Shown here: in pieces, positions 1-10,045 of the stretch
How positions within the stretch are numbered: the stretch's first letter is position 1
Layout of the letters: each line of letters starts with the position of its first letter
Assembly (NCBI GenBank): GCA_963920635.1
Contig: OY987299.1
Coordinates: forward strand, 28,350,901-28,414,900
Reading direction: 5' to 3'
Source: Pseudeuparius sepicola
Lineage: Eukaryota > Arthropoda > Insecta > Coleoptera > Anthribidae
DNA length: 64,000 nt
The notes under the pieces: generated by a model
Told to the model about the DNA's origin: nothing
The model's database searches: none
The model's input: only the letters and a program-made list of their open reading frames with translations
Position numbers and translations under genes: made by a program

Positions 1-204
1 CAGTAAGTAGATAACACATACCAAATTTCAAATTTTTAAGTAGCGCCGTTATTGAGATATAAATAAATAACAATACTTTTGGGTCACCCTGTAGACCCGA
101 ATAACTTGGCAAGGAAAGCCCAAATCGAAAAATTTTATATTACTTAAAACCACCTGCCGAATACCCCTTTAAATTATTTACTATCAATACCGACTAATCC
201 TGTA
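1..204. mobile_element. Half of a palindromic TA-flanked element (truncated by window edge)
   Basis: This stretch matches, with some decay, the right arm of the complete inverted-repeat element at 41096-42272. The shared order includes the segment ending TTTTGGGTCACCCTGTAGACC, here at about 82-98, then a stretch resembling GGAAAGCCCAAATCGAAAAA and the terminal block before position 204. The terminal CACCCTG has decayed to AATCCTG but is still followed by TA. The left arm, if present, lies outside the window. No coding content. Confidence 0.75.
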
Positions 205-946
205 TTATTATATGTAATAGTATCCAGTGGGTATTTCAAGCTGAAAATATATTATAATTTCCGAAAGAATTTCATTTCGTAAAATTTAACTCTACCCAAA
301 TATGCAGTTTATTTCAGATAAAATTGTCTAGATTACGAAGTTCTAAGGAAGCATGAGCGCAAAAGTTAATTTCCTTCGTTTTTATTTCTTTAAATAGGCC
401 GGGAAAAGTTAACTTGCGAAAATTTAAGGAATGACTAGAAGTTTCCAAGCATGAGGACATTAAAAAGTGACTGCAATATGCCAGCCAGCAATAAAGCACA
501 AGCCTAGTTTGTCATTTTGGGCATATATTTTTAATATTTTGTAAACTGTATGCATCTGTCAGTGGCTAATGACAAAATGTTGAAGTATACTTTCAAAAAT
601 ATTGGGTGCAATCACTGTGACCTAGCGAAAAAGCCTCGAGCTCGCAAGCATAAGATATAGATACGCCTTCGAAACAGTGAAGGAAGCCTTATGATTTCCA
701 AAAAGATAAAATAAATATAGATTTTCGACTTTCCTTTCCAAGTAACAGAACACATGTTGTTGCAAAAAGAAACACAGATATATTATGGCGGGTCTCGGTA
801 ATTGTGGCGTGAGCCTTTGCTGATCAAGACCAGTGGCTTTGTCCCGCACCTTCGGGTGTGCTATCATTATAATACTCCATGATCAATTAATTGCTGCGGT
901 AATTGATTGATTCCTTACATAGTAAATCTATCGTCTAGGCACGTTT
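205..946. other. AT-rich stretch, nothing recognised
   Basis: No coding region, RNA gene or repeat boundary is supported here. Short open frames on the minus strand carry no recognisable motif and are of a length expected by chance in AT-rich DNA. Confidence 0.5.
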
Positions 947-956
947 GTCTACCACT

Positions 957-1026
957 TGATAGTCGGGTGAGCCATACTGATGAGGGATTACCGTCCCGAA
1001 AAAGTACTGTATATGGTCGACTATCA
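957..1026 (+). ncRNA. Probable type I hammerhead ribozyme
   Basis: The conserved core is in order: CTGATGA at 977-983, stem II GGGA/TCCC (984-987 with 994-997, six-base loop), GAAA at 998-1001, and a T-A cleavage dinucleotide at 1010-1011. Stem I forms exactly as the fold requires. CCATA (972-976) pairs with TATGG (1012-1016), then comes an internal loop (965-971 opposite 1017-1018), then an 8-bp stem TGATAGTC (957-964) with GACTATCA (1019-1026). Stem III is minimal (A1001-T1010, A1003-T1008, G1004-C1007) with an A-G mismatch, and contains the palindrome AGTACT. Short palindromic stem III is known from retrotransposon- and satellite-borne type I hammerheads, which can cleave as dimers. The host element is not identified. 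Activity is inferred, not shown. Confidence 0.75.
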
Positions 1027-1054
1027 CTCTTTTTGTTCTACAGATATATTATTG

Positions 1055-1071
1055 TCGGATCTGGACCGACA
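1055..1071 (+). other. Small hairpin downstream of the ribozyme
   Basis: GTCGG and CCGAC form a 5-bp stem around a 7-base loop, 29 bases after the hammerhead. It may be part of the same unidentified repeat. The role is unknown. Confidence 0.35.
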
Positions 1072-1446
1072 CTATATTAAAGACCTGTGCATAGCACTGT
1101 TTCAAGGGATCTCCACTGGCTCCACACGACGAAAAAAATCGACAGAATGGTTTTAGGTTAAAAACACCATTGTTGCAAAATCTTTGTAAAATAAAAACAT
1201 GCAAATATATCTGTTACAACGAATTTTATATCCAAAATACCATACATTTTCTTAAGAAAAACGAGTCTAAAAAGCAGGCAAACGTATTTTGTTATCGTAT
1301 TTTGAACACCGAGCTTGTCTACCCTGCCGTGTATAAATTTTGTTACGTCGTTTTGAACGGCGGCCATTTTATATGTGGCAGACAAAGCGAGTACGTTGTG
1401 AGTTAATTTCGTGAATTTGTGAATTAAAATTATATACTCTTTTACG

Positions 1447-1517
1447 ATGGTGAATTGTTCATCGTTTGGTTGCAAAAGTAGAAGTGAAAAGCAAGAGTCC
1501 GGTATTTCGTCTCACAG
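1447..1517 (+). CDS. First exon of a THAP-domain protein (P-element-like transposase or THAP gene), partial
   Basis: An ATG at 1447 opens a 24-residue reading that starts MVNCSSFGCKSRSEK and ends ..SHR at a good splice donor (CAG|GTAAAT, donor GT at 1518). The start Met-Val-x-Cys-x4-Cys-Lys-x-Arg is the signature N-terminus of THAP zinc fingers (C2CH; usual form MxxCxxxGCxxR), which bind DNA in P-element transposases and host THAP proteins. The rest of the finger (a His-Phe region, AVPTF box) would be in later exons, and I could not find them in the next 2 kb. The upstream 60 bases are leader-like. It could be an orphan relic or the start of a P-type element. Recognition rests on motif only. 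Confidence 0.6.
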
Positions 1518-3313
1518 GTAAATATTTAACAAGCTACTTTTGAAAGAAGCCCTAAAACTTTATTTTTTCTCGATATAACTTCTTCAAATTCCTTCCAGCT
1601 TTTAGTATGATAAAGTGCATTGTTTTGTTTGTAAATAGGACCAATATAATTATTTTTTAACATCGTTTTTATTGAAAATTTCTTAGTTGATTATGATAGT
1701 TTCATAAAATATGGGCTGGTTTTCATGGGCGTGCATTATTTATTTTATTTTAATTGATTCGAAATCGCACACAAATAAATATATTTCAGTACTTGACACT
1801 AGCTTTACATTAATTTGGGAAATTATCTGCAAATAAATACCAATATTTCAAATTACATGTATAAGTCAAAATTAACTACTTTTTCATTTTAACATTTTTG
1901 TGATATTGGCTAAGAAGGCGTTCCATGCTACGCCACTGGCCTGTAGTGCAATGGGGCAGTCGGTAGAACGGCCGCGGGCGCTGTTAGGCGTTCTCTCTCT
2001 TCCCTTGCCTAAGCTTTAAACAAATTTTTCTATTTTCATTGTTGCATGCTTCACAAAATACTTTTCCAAAATATAATATATATATAGAATTCTCGCTTCT
2101 TCAAGTGGTTGAACAGATCGTCCCATAATTCCAAAATAGTGTTTATTCTCTGCAGTTCACATAATGGTCTGCGTATACGATTTTCTTCATGCGTGCATGG
2201 AAATTTATTGTTTTCACAAACAATCTTATCAATACTCTGACTACGAAATATCGACTGCAAAGAGAATTCGTTATCGTAAAAAGAACGTATAAATGGTAAT
2301 AAAGCTAGATATTTAAAATATGCTATACCTATTTTAAACGTCAGAAACTGACATACATATATAACCGCAGAATACTCCTTATAACTTATAATAAGTCGCC
2401 ATTTTTTTGCCATTTTTTGTTGGGCATTTTAAATTTCCCTGGCAACTTGAAAAAGTTATCTTTTAATCAGTTTGATTCAGGTTTCTGTACCAAAAAACTC
2501 GCAATTAAAAATTAAATGAAACATAGAAATTTGACAAAAACAGTTAAAAGATAACACGTGGTAAACGTGCACTGACAAGTTGACAAGTATACCATGGGAC
2601 AATCAACTACTCTCCATACAATAGCTTATAAATCTGTCCTCATACTGTCCTTATACCGTCAAGTATAGGTACCATATTATATACTGCATTCTAATAAAAC
2701 TTATTTGCAATTAGAAATAACAAGCGTTTGTATTACAACTCATCATTTATCCAAACAATAAAATTCCTTAAACATAGAGGAGACTGTTTAATAATGTTGA
2801 AATTTTTGTCCGATTTAAATTTAACTGGAAAATGTAAATACCCGGAGAAGCTGTTGAGTGTTGGTCGGGTCATTATAACGGACATATACCTTGCAAAAAT
2901 AAGAAATCTGAAAGTGGGCGGGCGAATGATTTATGTTCCCTTTGTAATGTGATTTGCTGAATGTTTATTCTACTTTTAGGAAATACATTAACAAGAAAAC
3001 ATAAAGGCATCTTTTCCGGAATTCTCATTTTTCATGCGGGCGCACGTCAGAATTTTTAGCAGGAATTAGGCTTTTATCTCGTGCCCTCGGGGCCTCCGCA
3101 AGAAGCAGCGGAATAAGGCATTCTATCTGCTTTCCTTCGCAAACTGTTTTCATGAGGCATAAAAATGAAAAAATTAAAGACTCTCCAGCGTCGAGGTGCC
3201 CCAACATTGACTTTATAGCTTCATAAGTTTCGGAATTACACGACCGGGGAGTTATGCAGTCATCCGTCTACTATAATGTTCAAATGAACTTTAGAAATTT
3301 AACTCGTTTTGTA
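1518..3313. other. AT-rich stretch after the THAP exon; no further exon found
   Basis: No acceptor-bounded exon with THAP or P-transposase features was found. A GC-richer patch at about 1912-2005 contains a run resembling a tRNA A box (GGGGCAGTCGGTAGAACG) but no B box follows, so it is not called as tRNA. A 120-codon minus-strand frame (2051-2413) has no recognisable domain; its length is compatible with chance. Confidence 0.4.
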
Positions 3314-3640
3314 CAGGGTGAGCAAAACTAGACATCCCAGGCCTACAGCGAGAACACGAAAACTCAAAATAAAATTTCGAAAAGGGGTTCTTAAATGGGA
3401 CATACTAAGGTCCAATAATGACCGAAAATTTGCTTTTTTTATGTTTGAGAAAATGGCCGGTGTGATGTCATCGATATCATTTTCCCAGAAACATACCATT
3501 TTCCCCGATATATTGAAAGTCCTTATTATTCTCAACCACTTTTGTAGGAAAAGTTTTCTGTATCTTTTATTGTTTAAAATCTACAAGGTCGAATATGTAA
3601 AAAACATGGAATTTTTCTAATCATTTTCCGAAATCTAGCT
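3314..3640. mobile_element. Single CAGGGTG terminus of a TA-flanked element
   Basis: TA followed by CAGGGTGAGCAAAACTAGAC at 3312 looks like the left end of the same class of element seen intact elsewhere in the window. No matching inverted end was found downstream, so this is at best a solo half. The right boundary is a guess. Confidence 0.4.
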
Positions 3641-4008
3641 AGCCATGGAAACAATTGATAGTCAGAAATTATTGAAGAGTATGTTAGGGTGCCTTGCGCA
3701 CCCTTAAATTTACTCAACTGAAATATGCTTAAAAAACAATAGCAAACAAGTTAGTAACTACGGAATATTTATCCAAAGCTCCTGGAGATCAGTCTGTGAG
3801 TATGATTTAAATCCGACTCCGACTTCTAGTTGGATCTGGCAACCCCGCATTGCCCCAAATGTGAGGTCAATTTAAGAATTAAATAGACTGCCAATACGAA
3901 AGTGTCCTACAAATACAGGTCACCAAAAATCCAAAATCTCAATTTAAATTTTTATATTTGGATTAGTTAATAACAAAAAACAAGCTAAGATTTTCAAGTC
4001 CTTATGTA

Positions 4009-5239
4009 CAGGGTGTTTCAAGTGCGAATACCCCCGTAAAATTTGTATTCTCTATCCGATTTTAGCCACAAAAATAGGCCACAAAAAACTCTACGTTGGT
4101 GCAAAATTTCAGGTCTTAATGTCAATTTTCAAGGCCTACTACATTTTTTTTTCTAGTAAAAAATGACGAAAACCATTTAGCGATTTTTTTATTTAAAATC
4201 TGACACCACAGCGTTAATCAGAACAACCTAAAACTCCCGTATACCAAATTTGAACAAAAAATATACAGGGAGTTCCAATCTGCAGGGTGTCAAAATTTAG
4301 CAAAATAGGAATTTTAAAGGCATCTGGAGAGTCAAGTGTGCCATGGAATCCCGTCAAAACAGATGAATGATCAACAGGACTATTCAAAGTGTTGGTGTGC
4401 AAAGATTCAATACAAAAATGTACAGGGTCTTTTTCTCTGGGCGAAGTCAAAATGCTGAATTTTTATTAAACTTTATATTGGTTAGGAGTGCTCTGGAATC
4501 ATTGAATAAATATTAATAAATACAAAAGCAATTTATTTATTTACATCATCCAACCAACAAATAAAAACAATTCAAATTGTTGGATCTTTATCAATAAAGT
4601 CACTTTCTAAGATGATACATTTTCTGTGCGTTTCCTGTTGTGGCACACCAGCCACCTTAACTCGTATGGACTTACTGACTGGCAGGCTTCTGTATTTTTT
4701 AGACTTAGTTCGTTTGTAATGTCTGGGGTGGTTTTGATATACTCGGTTTTTTACATGTATAAAGTTTAAAAAATTCAGCATTTCGAGTTGCTACAGAGAA
4801 GAACACCTTGTATATTTTTTATTGGATCTTTGTACATCGATACTGTGAGTGGTCCTGTTCATCATCCAACTGTTTCGAAGTAATTCCATGGCACACTTGA
4901 CTCTCCAGATGCCTTTAAAATTCCTATTTTGCTCAATTTTGACAACCTGCAGAATGGAACTCCCTGTATATTTTTTGTTCAAATTTGGTATATGGGGGTT
5001 TTAGGTTGTTCTGATTAACGCTGTGGTGTCAGATTTTAAGTAAAAAAGTCGCTAAATGGTTTTCGTAATTTTTTACTAGAAAAAAATTTGTATTAGGCCT
5101 TGAAAATTGACATTAAGACCTGAAGTTATGCACCAACGTAGAGTTTTTTGGTGGCCTATTTTTAGAAAAAAACGCGGCTAAAATCGGATGGAGAATAAAA
5201 TTTTTACGGGGGTGTTCGCACTTAAGATGAAACACACTG
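4009..5239. mobile_element. 1.2-kb palindromic TA-flanked element with Tc1/mariner-type transposase tail in its loop
   Basis: The element is bounded by TA at 4007-4008 and 5240-5241. Left end CAGGGTGTTTCAAGTGCGAA is matched in inverse at 5215-5239, where the terminal motif has decayed to CACACTG. Inverted arms of several hundred bases (about 4009-4450 and 4790-5239) surround a unique centre. The centre, read on the minus strand (about 4580-4790), encodes a frameshifted tail: LNF-LNF..VKNRVYQN, then after a one-base shift TEACQSVSPYELR. This resembles the C-terminal part of Tc1/mariner transposases (PLDFFLWG..KxRVYxxPP.., REACxxVTPxxLRR). Non-autonomous; a relative lies inside 21580-22546. Confidence 0.85.
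4572..4790 (-). pseudogene. Tc1/mariner-like transposase C-terminal relic
   Basis: Minus-strand reading LNFLNFIHVKNRVYQNHP followed, after a one-base shift, by TEACQSVSPYELR aligns by eye with the region after the last catalytic residue of Tc1/mariner transposases. No catalytic D residues are present. A parallel copy (RVYQNRSTHYKR.., minus strand) lies at 21927-22124. This is the only protein-like remnant in the element and supports placing the palindromic family in Tc1/mariner. The assignment is by motif, with moderate certainty. Confidence 0.5.
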
Positions 5240-6070
5240 TATGTGATGCCCACAAAAAAGATAATTTTTTACTATATATTAGGGCATTTTCTGCCCCAAT
5301 AGAACACCAATTCGTTGACTAAACATTTTAGGAAAGGATAGCCACAATGTTCATTGAACAACAACTGTGCACGTGTAGAGAAAATATGCGCTGAAATCCT
5401 AGGGGCCCTTCTTGACCCGCCACTGGTTGCCTGTCGAAATAAAATCATTCAAAATCCTCTCACTCTCGAGTAATTGGTACATTATGGCATGCCGTCTATA
5501 CGACCGCGGATATAAGCTCGGCGTTTATGCAGTCGCTTTGTCAAGGACAATACAGTTATGGCCCCATTAATTTTATCAGTCCTCCGAAGTCGGGCGCCCT
5601 CGTTGTACGCGGCCGTTCTTCGAGATAAAATGCGGGGAGTCGCCAACGTAACTCGCAATATTCCGGGCCATTGTGGCGGCGAAACACGGGCGAAATAACA
5701 TTCGGGGAAGGAGTCCGGAATACATGGGCGACAAGGTTTGAACAGCGGAGGAAGATGATGTATATTTTTAACATAAAATCTAAGAAGGCCGTTTAAATTC
5801 ATTGTAAAGGGTGACATAAAACAACATTTATATACCGTCATAATAAGAAAGCTTTGGTGTTACGACGTGACGTCATCAAGGTTTATTTACCTGTTATCTA
5901 ATTTTACTTCCACATAACTACGAAAGTCGGCAAAAAATCCAAAGTATTCGCTAAATTCTTTAAAAATAGTCCAAAAATGTTGAAAAGCGACGTTTTAGCA
6001 GCAAGAATTTTAGCGTCTACAGGTTGGCCCATTGTAGTTAGGACACCTACTTTTTTTATAAAAAATCGCT
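5240..6070. other. Spacer with GC-rich block (about 5480-5740)
   Basis: The central 260 bases are clearly GC- and CpG-richer than the surroundings. Overlapping minus-strand frames across it (up to 119 codons) show no recognisable domain. No repeat partner was found elsewhere in the window. It could be conserved non-coding sequence or an unrecognised repeat. Confidence 0.4.
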
Positions 6071-7202
6071 AATGTGATATACTGATGGTCAAAAATGAAA
6101 CCACGTATTCTTGGAGTCAAAATAAGGGCACTTCTTCATATATTTTTTTCCCCTACGGGCCATAGTTTTTTTTATACAGAGCGTAGAAGTTTGGAGAAAA
6201 ATACACATATTTCTTAGTATTTCTAGAAGTATACGAGATATTTTCTTCAAACTTGGCGTGTCCACATGAGCAGATGAGCCGTCAAACTTAAGGTTGACAT
6301 GAAGCTTCTGAGGCTCCCAGGTGCGGAGATACAGGGTGTTAGTAAAATTAATTAGTTCAGAAAAATATGAATACCCTGTATAAACGCATTTTTTTAATTT
6401 GTTTTGAGTGGTGAATAGAATGGTTAACAAAAAGTATCTCTTAGTATTTTTTTTCATATTCGCAGCCGTTTCTTAATTATTTTTAAAGAACGGCAACGCT
6501 GCAATGAACAATGAATAAATCTAGCAATCTGTGGATGTCAATTAAACTTTATTTAACAAAATACAAAAGCAAAAACGATAATAAAAGAAACGTATTGCTA
6601 TTAGAGAATTAAATTATTAAATGTTCGAAATGACCGCCGTCTCTTTCAATACACGCAACTATGCGTTTCCGCATGTTTATTATTGCCATTCGCAAGTCCA
6701 TATCAAAAGTGCATATCAGTCAATTCTTTGAATGAAAATATCATTTTTAAAAATATTGATACTAAAGTGCACAGTTGGCAGCCAAATGATTCAAATAATG
6801 CCAAGTTTAATTGACATCCACAGATTGTTAGATTTATTCTTAAAATGACTTGTTTATTGCAGCATTGCCGTTCTTTGAAAATAATTAAAAAACGGCTGAG
6901 AATATGAAAAAATACTAAGAGATACTTTTTGTTAACCATTGAATTTACCATTCAAAACAAATTTAAAAAATGCGATTATACGGGGTATTCATATTTTTCT
7001 GAACTAATTAATTTTAATAACACCCTGTATCTCCGCAACTGAAAAGAGATACTAAGAAATATGTGTATTTTTCTCTAAATTTCTACGCACTGTATAAAAA
7101 AAACTATGGCCCGTAGGAGAAAAAAATATATGAAGAAGTGTCCTTCTTTTGACTCCAAGAATACGTGGTTTTATTTTTGACCATCAGTTCATTTACACCC
7201 TG
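6071..7202. mobile_element. 1.1-kb palindromic mariner-derived element
   Basis: Long inverted arms (about 6080-6545 against about 6800-7202) share long near-identical blocks, for example the segment around GGTTAACAAAAAGTATCTCT in both arms. The right end is CACCCTG then TA (7203-7204); the left end is decayed (start at 6071 approximate). The loop holds a clear mariner transposase C-terminus on the minus strand (6609-6712). The structure is what an inverted duplication of a mariner 3' end would give. Confidence 0.85.
6609..6712 (-). pseudogene. Mariner transposase C-terminal fragment
   Basis: The minus strand reads ..LRMAIINMRKRIVACIE, then RDGGHFEHLII and a stop codon at 6609-6611. This is the classic C-terminal end of mariner-family transposases (..R..R...CI...GGHFEHL-stop). 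Upstream, the frame is lost in the right inverted arm, so only about 34 codons survive and no catalytic residue is present. It fixes the family of the surrounding palindromic element. Confidence 0.8.
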
Positions 7203-7243
7203 TATATTAAAATTATTATGCTCCTATAGAAACTGGTAGAGTA

Positions 7244-8153
7244 GGGGAAGGTGGGGTAATTACGATCACTTAACTTTAGATTAGTGATAAAAACCGAAAT
7301 AAGGAACAATTTCCCTTTTTTTATTTCAGAATATTCAAAATACATTCGTCTTCAAAAGTATAAAAAATAAGAAAAATTCTAACATTCTTGTGTTGACACA
7401 AAAAACAAAACACTAATACATTATCGCAATTACCCGACATTGTCGGGTAATACCGATCACCATGTTGGGTAATACCGATCAAGGATTTTTCCAGGAAAAC
7501 AGCTTTCTTCAACGACAATTATTATCACATATATACCCTTCCGGCGAAGTAGGCAGCGTCACTACAGGCCGGATGTATCCAGTCGGCACAGATACCACAC
7601 CTGTACCATAGCTATAGCTTGTTATTTATTTCAGCCAAATTCACGACAAAACGAGCATAATATTATCATTTTGGTTGATCTGTGCAATTTTGTCTACTGT
7701 AGATTTTTCGGAACATATTTTTAACTTATTTCTATGCTTCTGTCCAATAGGGTAATACCGATCAGACTAGTCGGTATTACCCCACATAGGTAACCTAAAA
7801 TTAGTTTTTTAACTGGACGATATCAAATTTACTTAAATATATCAACTTTTTATCCTTGACTAAAATCTACGTAAAATAGGCTATCAAATAAGCCCTTCAC
7901 CAACAAAATACAAGTCTAAGTTTTAGTTACATACCTGTTTTTTTATGAATGAAATTTATAAAGAAACCCGTGATTTCACTTAACATTATATACTAGCGGC
8001 ATCTAGCGGCCAATATCTCAGCTAGACTATTTTGTAAACTTGGCCTAGGTGGGGCTATAAAATACCATGCAGTAATAAAAGAAATATGTTTTAGGTTTAA
8101 AGTTAATACAATGATCGCAATTACCCCGTGGTCGGTATTACCCCACCTTCCCC
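7244..8153. mobile_element. 0.9-kb TA-flanked element with repeated GGGTAATACCGATCA motifs (pogo-like MITE)
   Basis: The left end GGGGAAGGTGGGGTAATTAC and the right end (inverse, ..GTATTACCCCACCTTCCCC) are flanked by TA at 7242-7243 and 8154-8155. Inside, the motif GGGTAATACCGATCA occurs exactly at 7445-7459, 7467-7481 and 7750-7764, in inverse (TCGGTATTACCCCA) at 7771-7784 and 8132-8145, with variants near 7253 and 8112. No coding region. The motif layout parallels the GGGGATACTTTGATCA repeats at the end of the pogo-type element at 62088, which suggests the same superfamily. Confidence 0.75.
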
Positions 8154-9809
8154 TAGGTCTTGGATTTTGTATAAAAGAGATCATTTTTGCTCAAATTTCA
8201 TTTTCGCAGTTATTGTCACACTGTATGTACGTTAAGTTGTACTAGTTTTCAAAAATGTGATGTATTTTATTAAGGAATTAAAGGTTAAGATATTGTAGTA
8301 TCACCCTTCATGTTAGCATTGCAAAAATTTTATAGTAAGAATTTACTTTATTAATTAAGCAGCTTTGAATTTAGAAATTTAAAAATTGGTATTGTCCTCC
8401 ATTGTGTGATGTAAATAAAGATCTAAAAAGCTGGAATGTGTATATTACATTTTAGGAGCAAATTTGTATGCAGTGATTGATTGTTGGATTTTGTTTTTGA
8501 GAAGCTGATCTGATAGCTTCAGAGTCCTAATTACGATCTTTTCTCAAGCTTCGAATATTCTACTTAACTACGAAGAAACGAATTGATTAATGTATATTGT
8601 ATAGGGTATTTTCGCATACATATTTTAAGATACAGCATTTATCTTGGGTGCTAGAATTTGTTGAATACAAATGTTGAAGATTTCTTTAACCAACGGAATA
8701 TGACATTAAATCAGATATTTTTACTTCCATATCACCACGTGAGTGGAAGTATCACTTCGACAAAAATAAAAAATAAATGAAAATGTTTATTATTTAGTTA
8801 TTCAGTAGATTTTAGCGAACGAAATTAGAACATAAATCTTAGTGGAGTACTTTTTATTTTTTAAGGTTGAGACGGGGTTTTAAGGGGTGATCTTGTTATT
8901 AGCAAATGCTATGCCGTTTTCATGTTTTTGAGGTCAAGGAATTCAATTTTGGCATTATCTTCACGAAACAAAGTGACTGATAATGGTTATGGAGGAAACG
9001 AAAGTCCAAAAAAATGTCAACATATCGTTTTCTATCTACACTATTTTAAGATTTGTGTGCAGTATTGAAAACATACCTAATGAATTTATGAAAAAATTGA
9101 AGTGGGAGTAGCGATTCCAATAATTCAAGTTAAATAAATGTAGTATAAAATTTGAAAATGAAATGTTTCAAAAACGCTATAAGGAATAATAGTGTCTAGT
9201 TTTATTCTCAGATTCTCATGATTCATCGAAAAAATCTACAACTTTTACAGAGAAAGTATTTTCTATCTCAAAAAATAAATGCTGAAGGGGTATCTTATAA
9301 TATACGGAAATAATCTATGTAACTCGGGCAGCACTTTTCTATTGCAAATTTTAACGTACGTTACTTTTCAAAACACGGACAAATTGTGCGTGAAAAAGGG
9401 TCAAAATCCATACTTAACACTTTTTTATAACTGAGGTTAATAAAGGCTTTCCCTATCTACTAACGAAAGCTATTCAACCACTGTCAGCCACAAATGTTTC
9501 ATTGATTTTTTTCTCTCAGATTACCTACTCCAACTCTCCAACGCTCTGTCTACCTATTAACGTACTAATGGTTAGTTAAGTGAAGATTTGTCTAGAGACT
9601 GAAAATAGTCAATGTAACAACAGTATTTGAAAAATGTACATACTTTCGCAAATTCCAGAAAAAAAATATTGCCCGAAATGAAATAGCCGAAACTTTCTTA
9701 CTCTTCTTGGTACTTCGGCGGTGTGGCAATACTGCGGAAATACTGTAAATATAAAGGATCCGGTTGCTTTCACTTGGAAAACCACTTGAAGTTACGTCAC
9801 TTAGCGCGA
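8154..9809. other. AT-rich stretch, nothing recognised
   Basis: No coding, RNA or repeat feature could be supported. The sequence becomes GC-richer from about 9690 toward the dispersed repeat at 9810. Confidence 0.5.
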
Positions 9810-10045
9810 ATAAAGGCGCAGCTAGCATAAATTCAAGATTATCTCCGGTTTACGTCCGGTCGTAATAAAAGTAAAACGTGAGCTACGGCAGGCGCCGGAT
9901 AACTTTGTTCTGCCGACATTGTTTCCGGTGTACCGGAAGCGGATTGTTCTCAAGGTGGATTAGACTAGACAACTTATTAAAACGAAACATTCGCAAGTTT
10001 GATATACAGATGCCTTTTGTTCGCAGCCGGCAAACAGATGAATTG
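9810..10045 (+). repeat. Dispersed repeat A, copy 1
   Basis: About 230 bases starting AAAGGCGCAGCTAGCATAAA align with copies at 12488-12705, 13955-14172 (both plus) and 18110-18345 (inverted). Shared landmarks are a GATAACTTTGT box, CATTGTTTCCGGTGT, a CTTATTAAAA stretch, CAAGTTTGATATACAGATGC and CTTTTGTTYCG. Indels between copies break any reading frame, so it is treated as non-coding despite a 101-codon frame here. No known family recognised. Confidence 0.6.

Noticed and set aside
1912..2005. tRNA gene
   Set aside because: A-box-like run only; no B box, no cloverleaf.
2051..2413. 120-codon minus-strand frame after the THAP exon
   Set aside because: Considered as a transposase exon, but no motif, and about one such frame is expected by chance in AT-rich DNA of this size.
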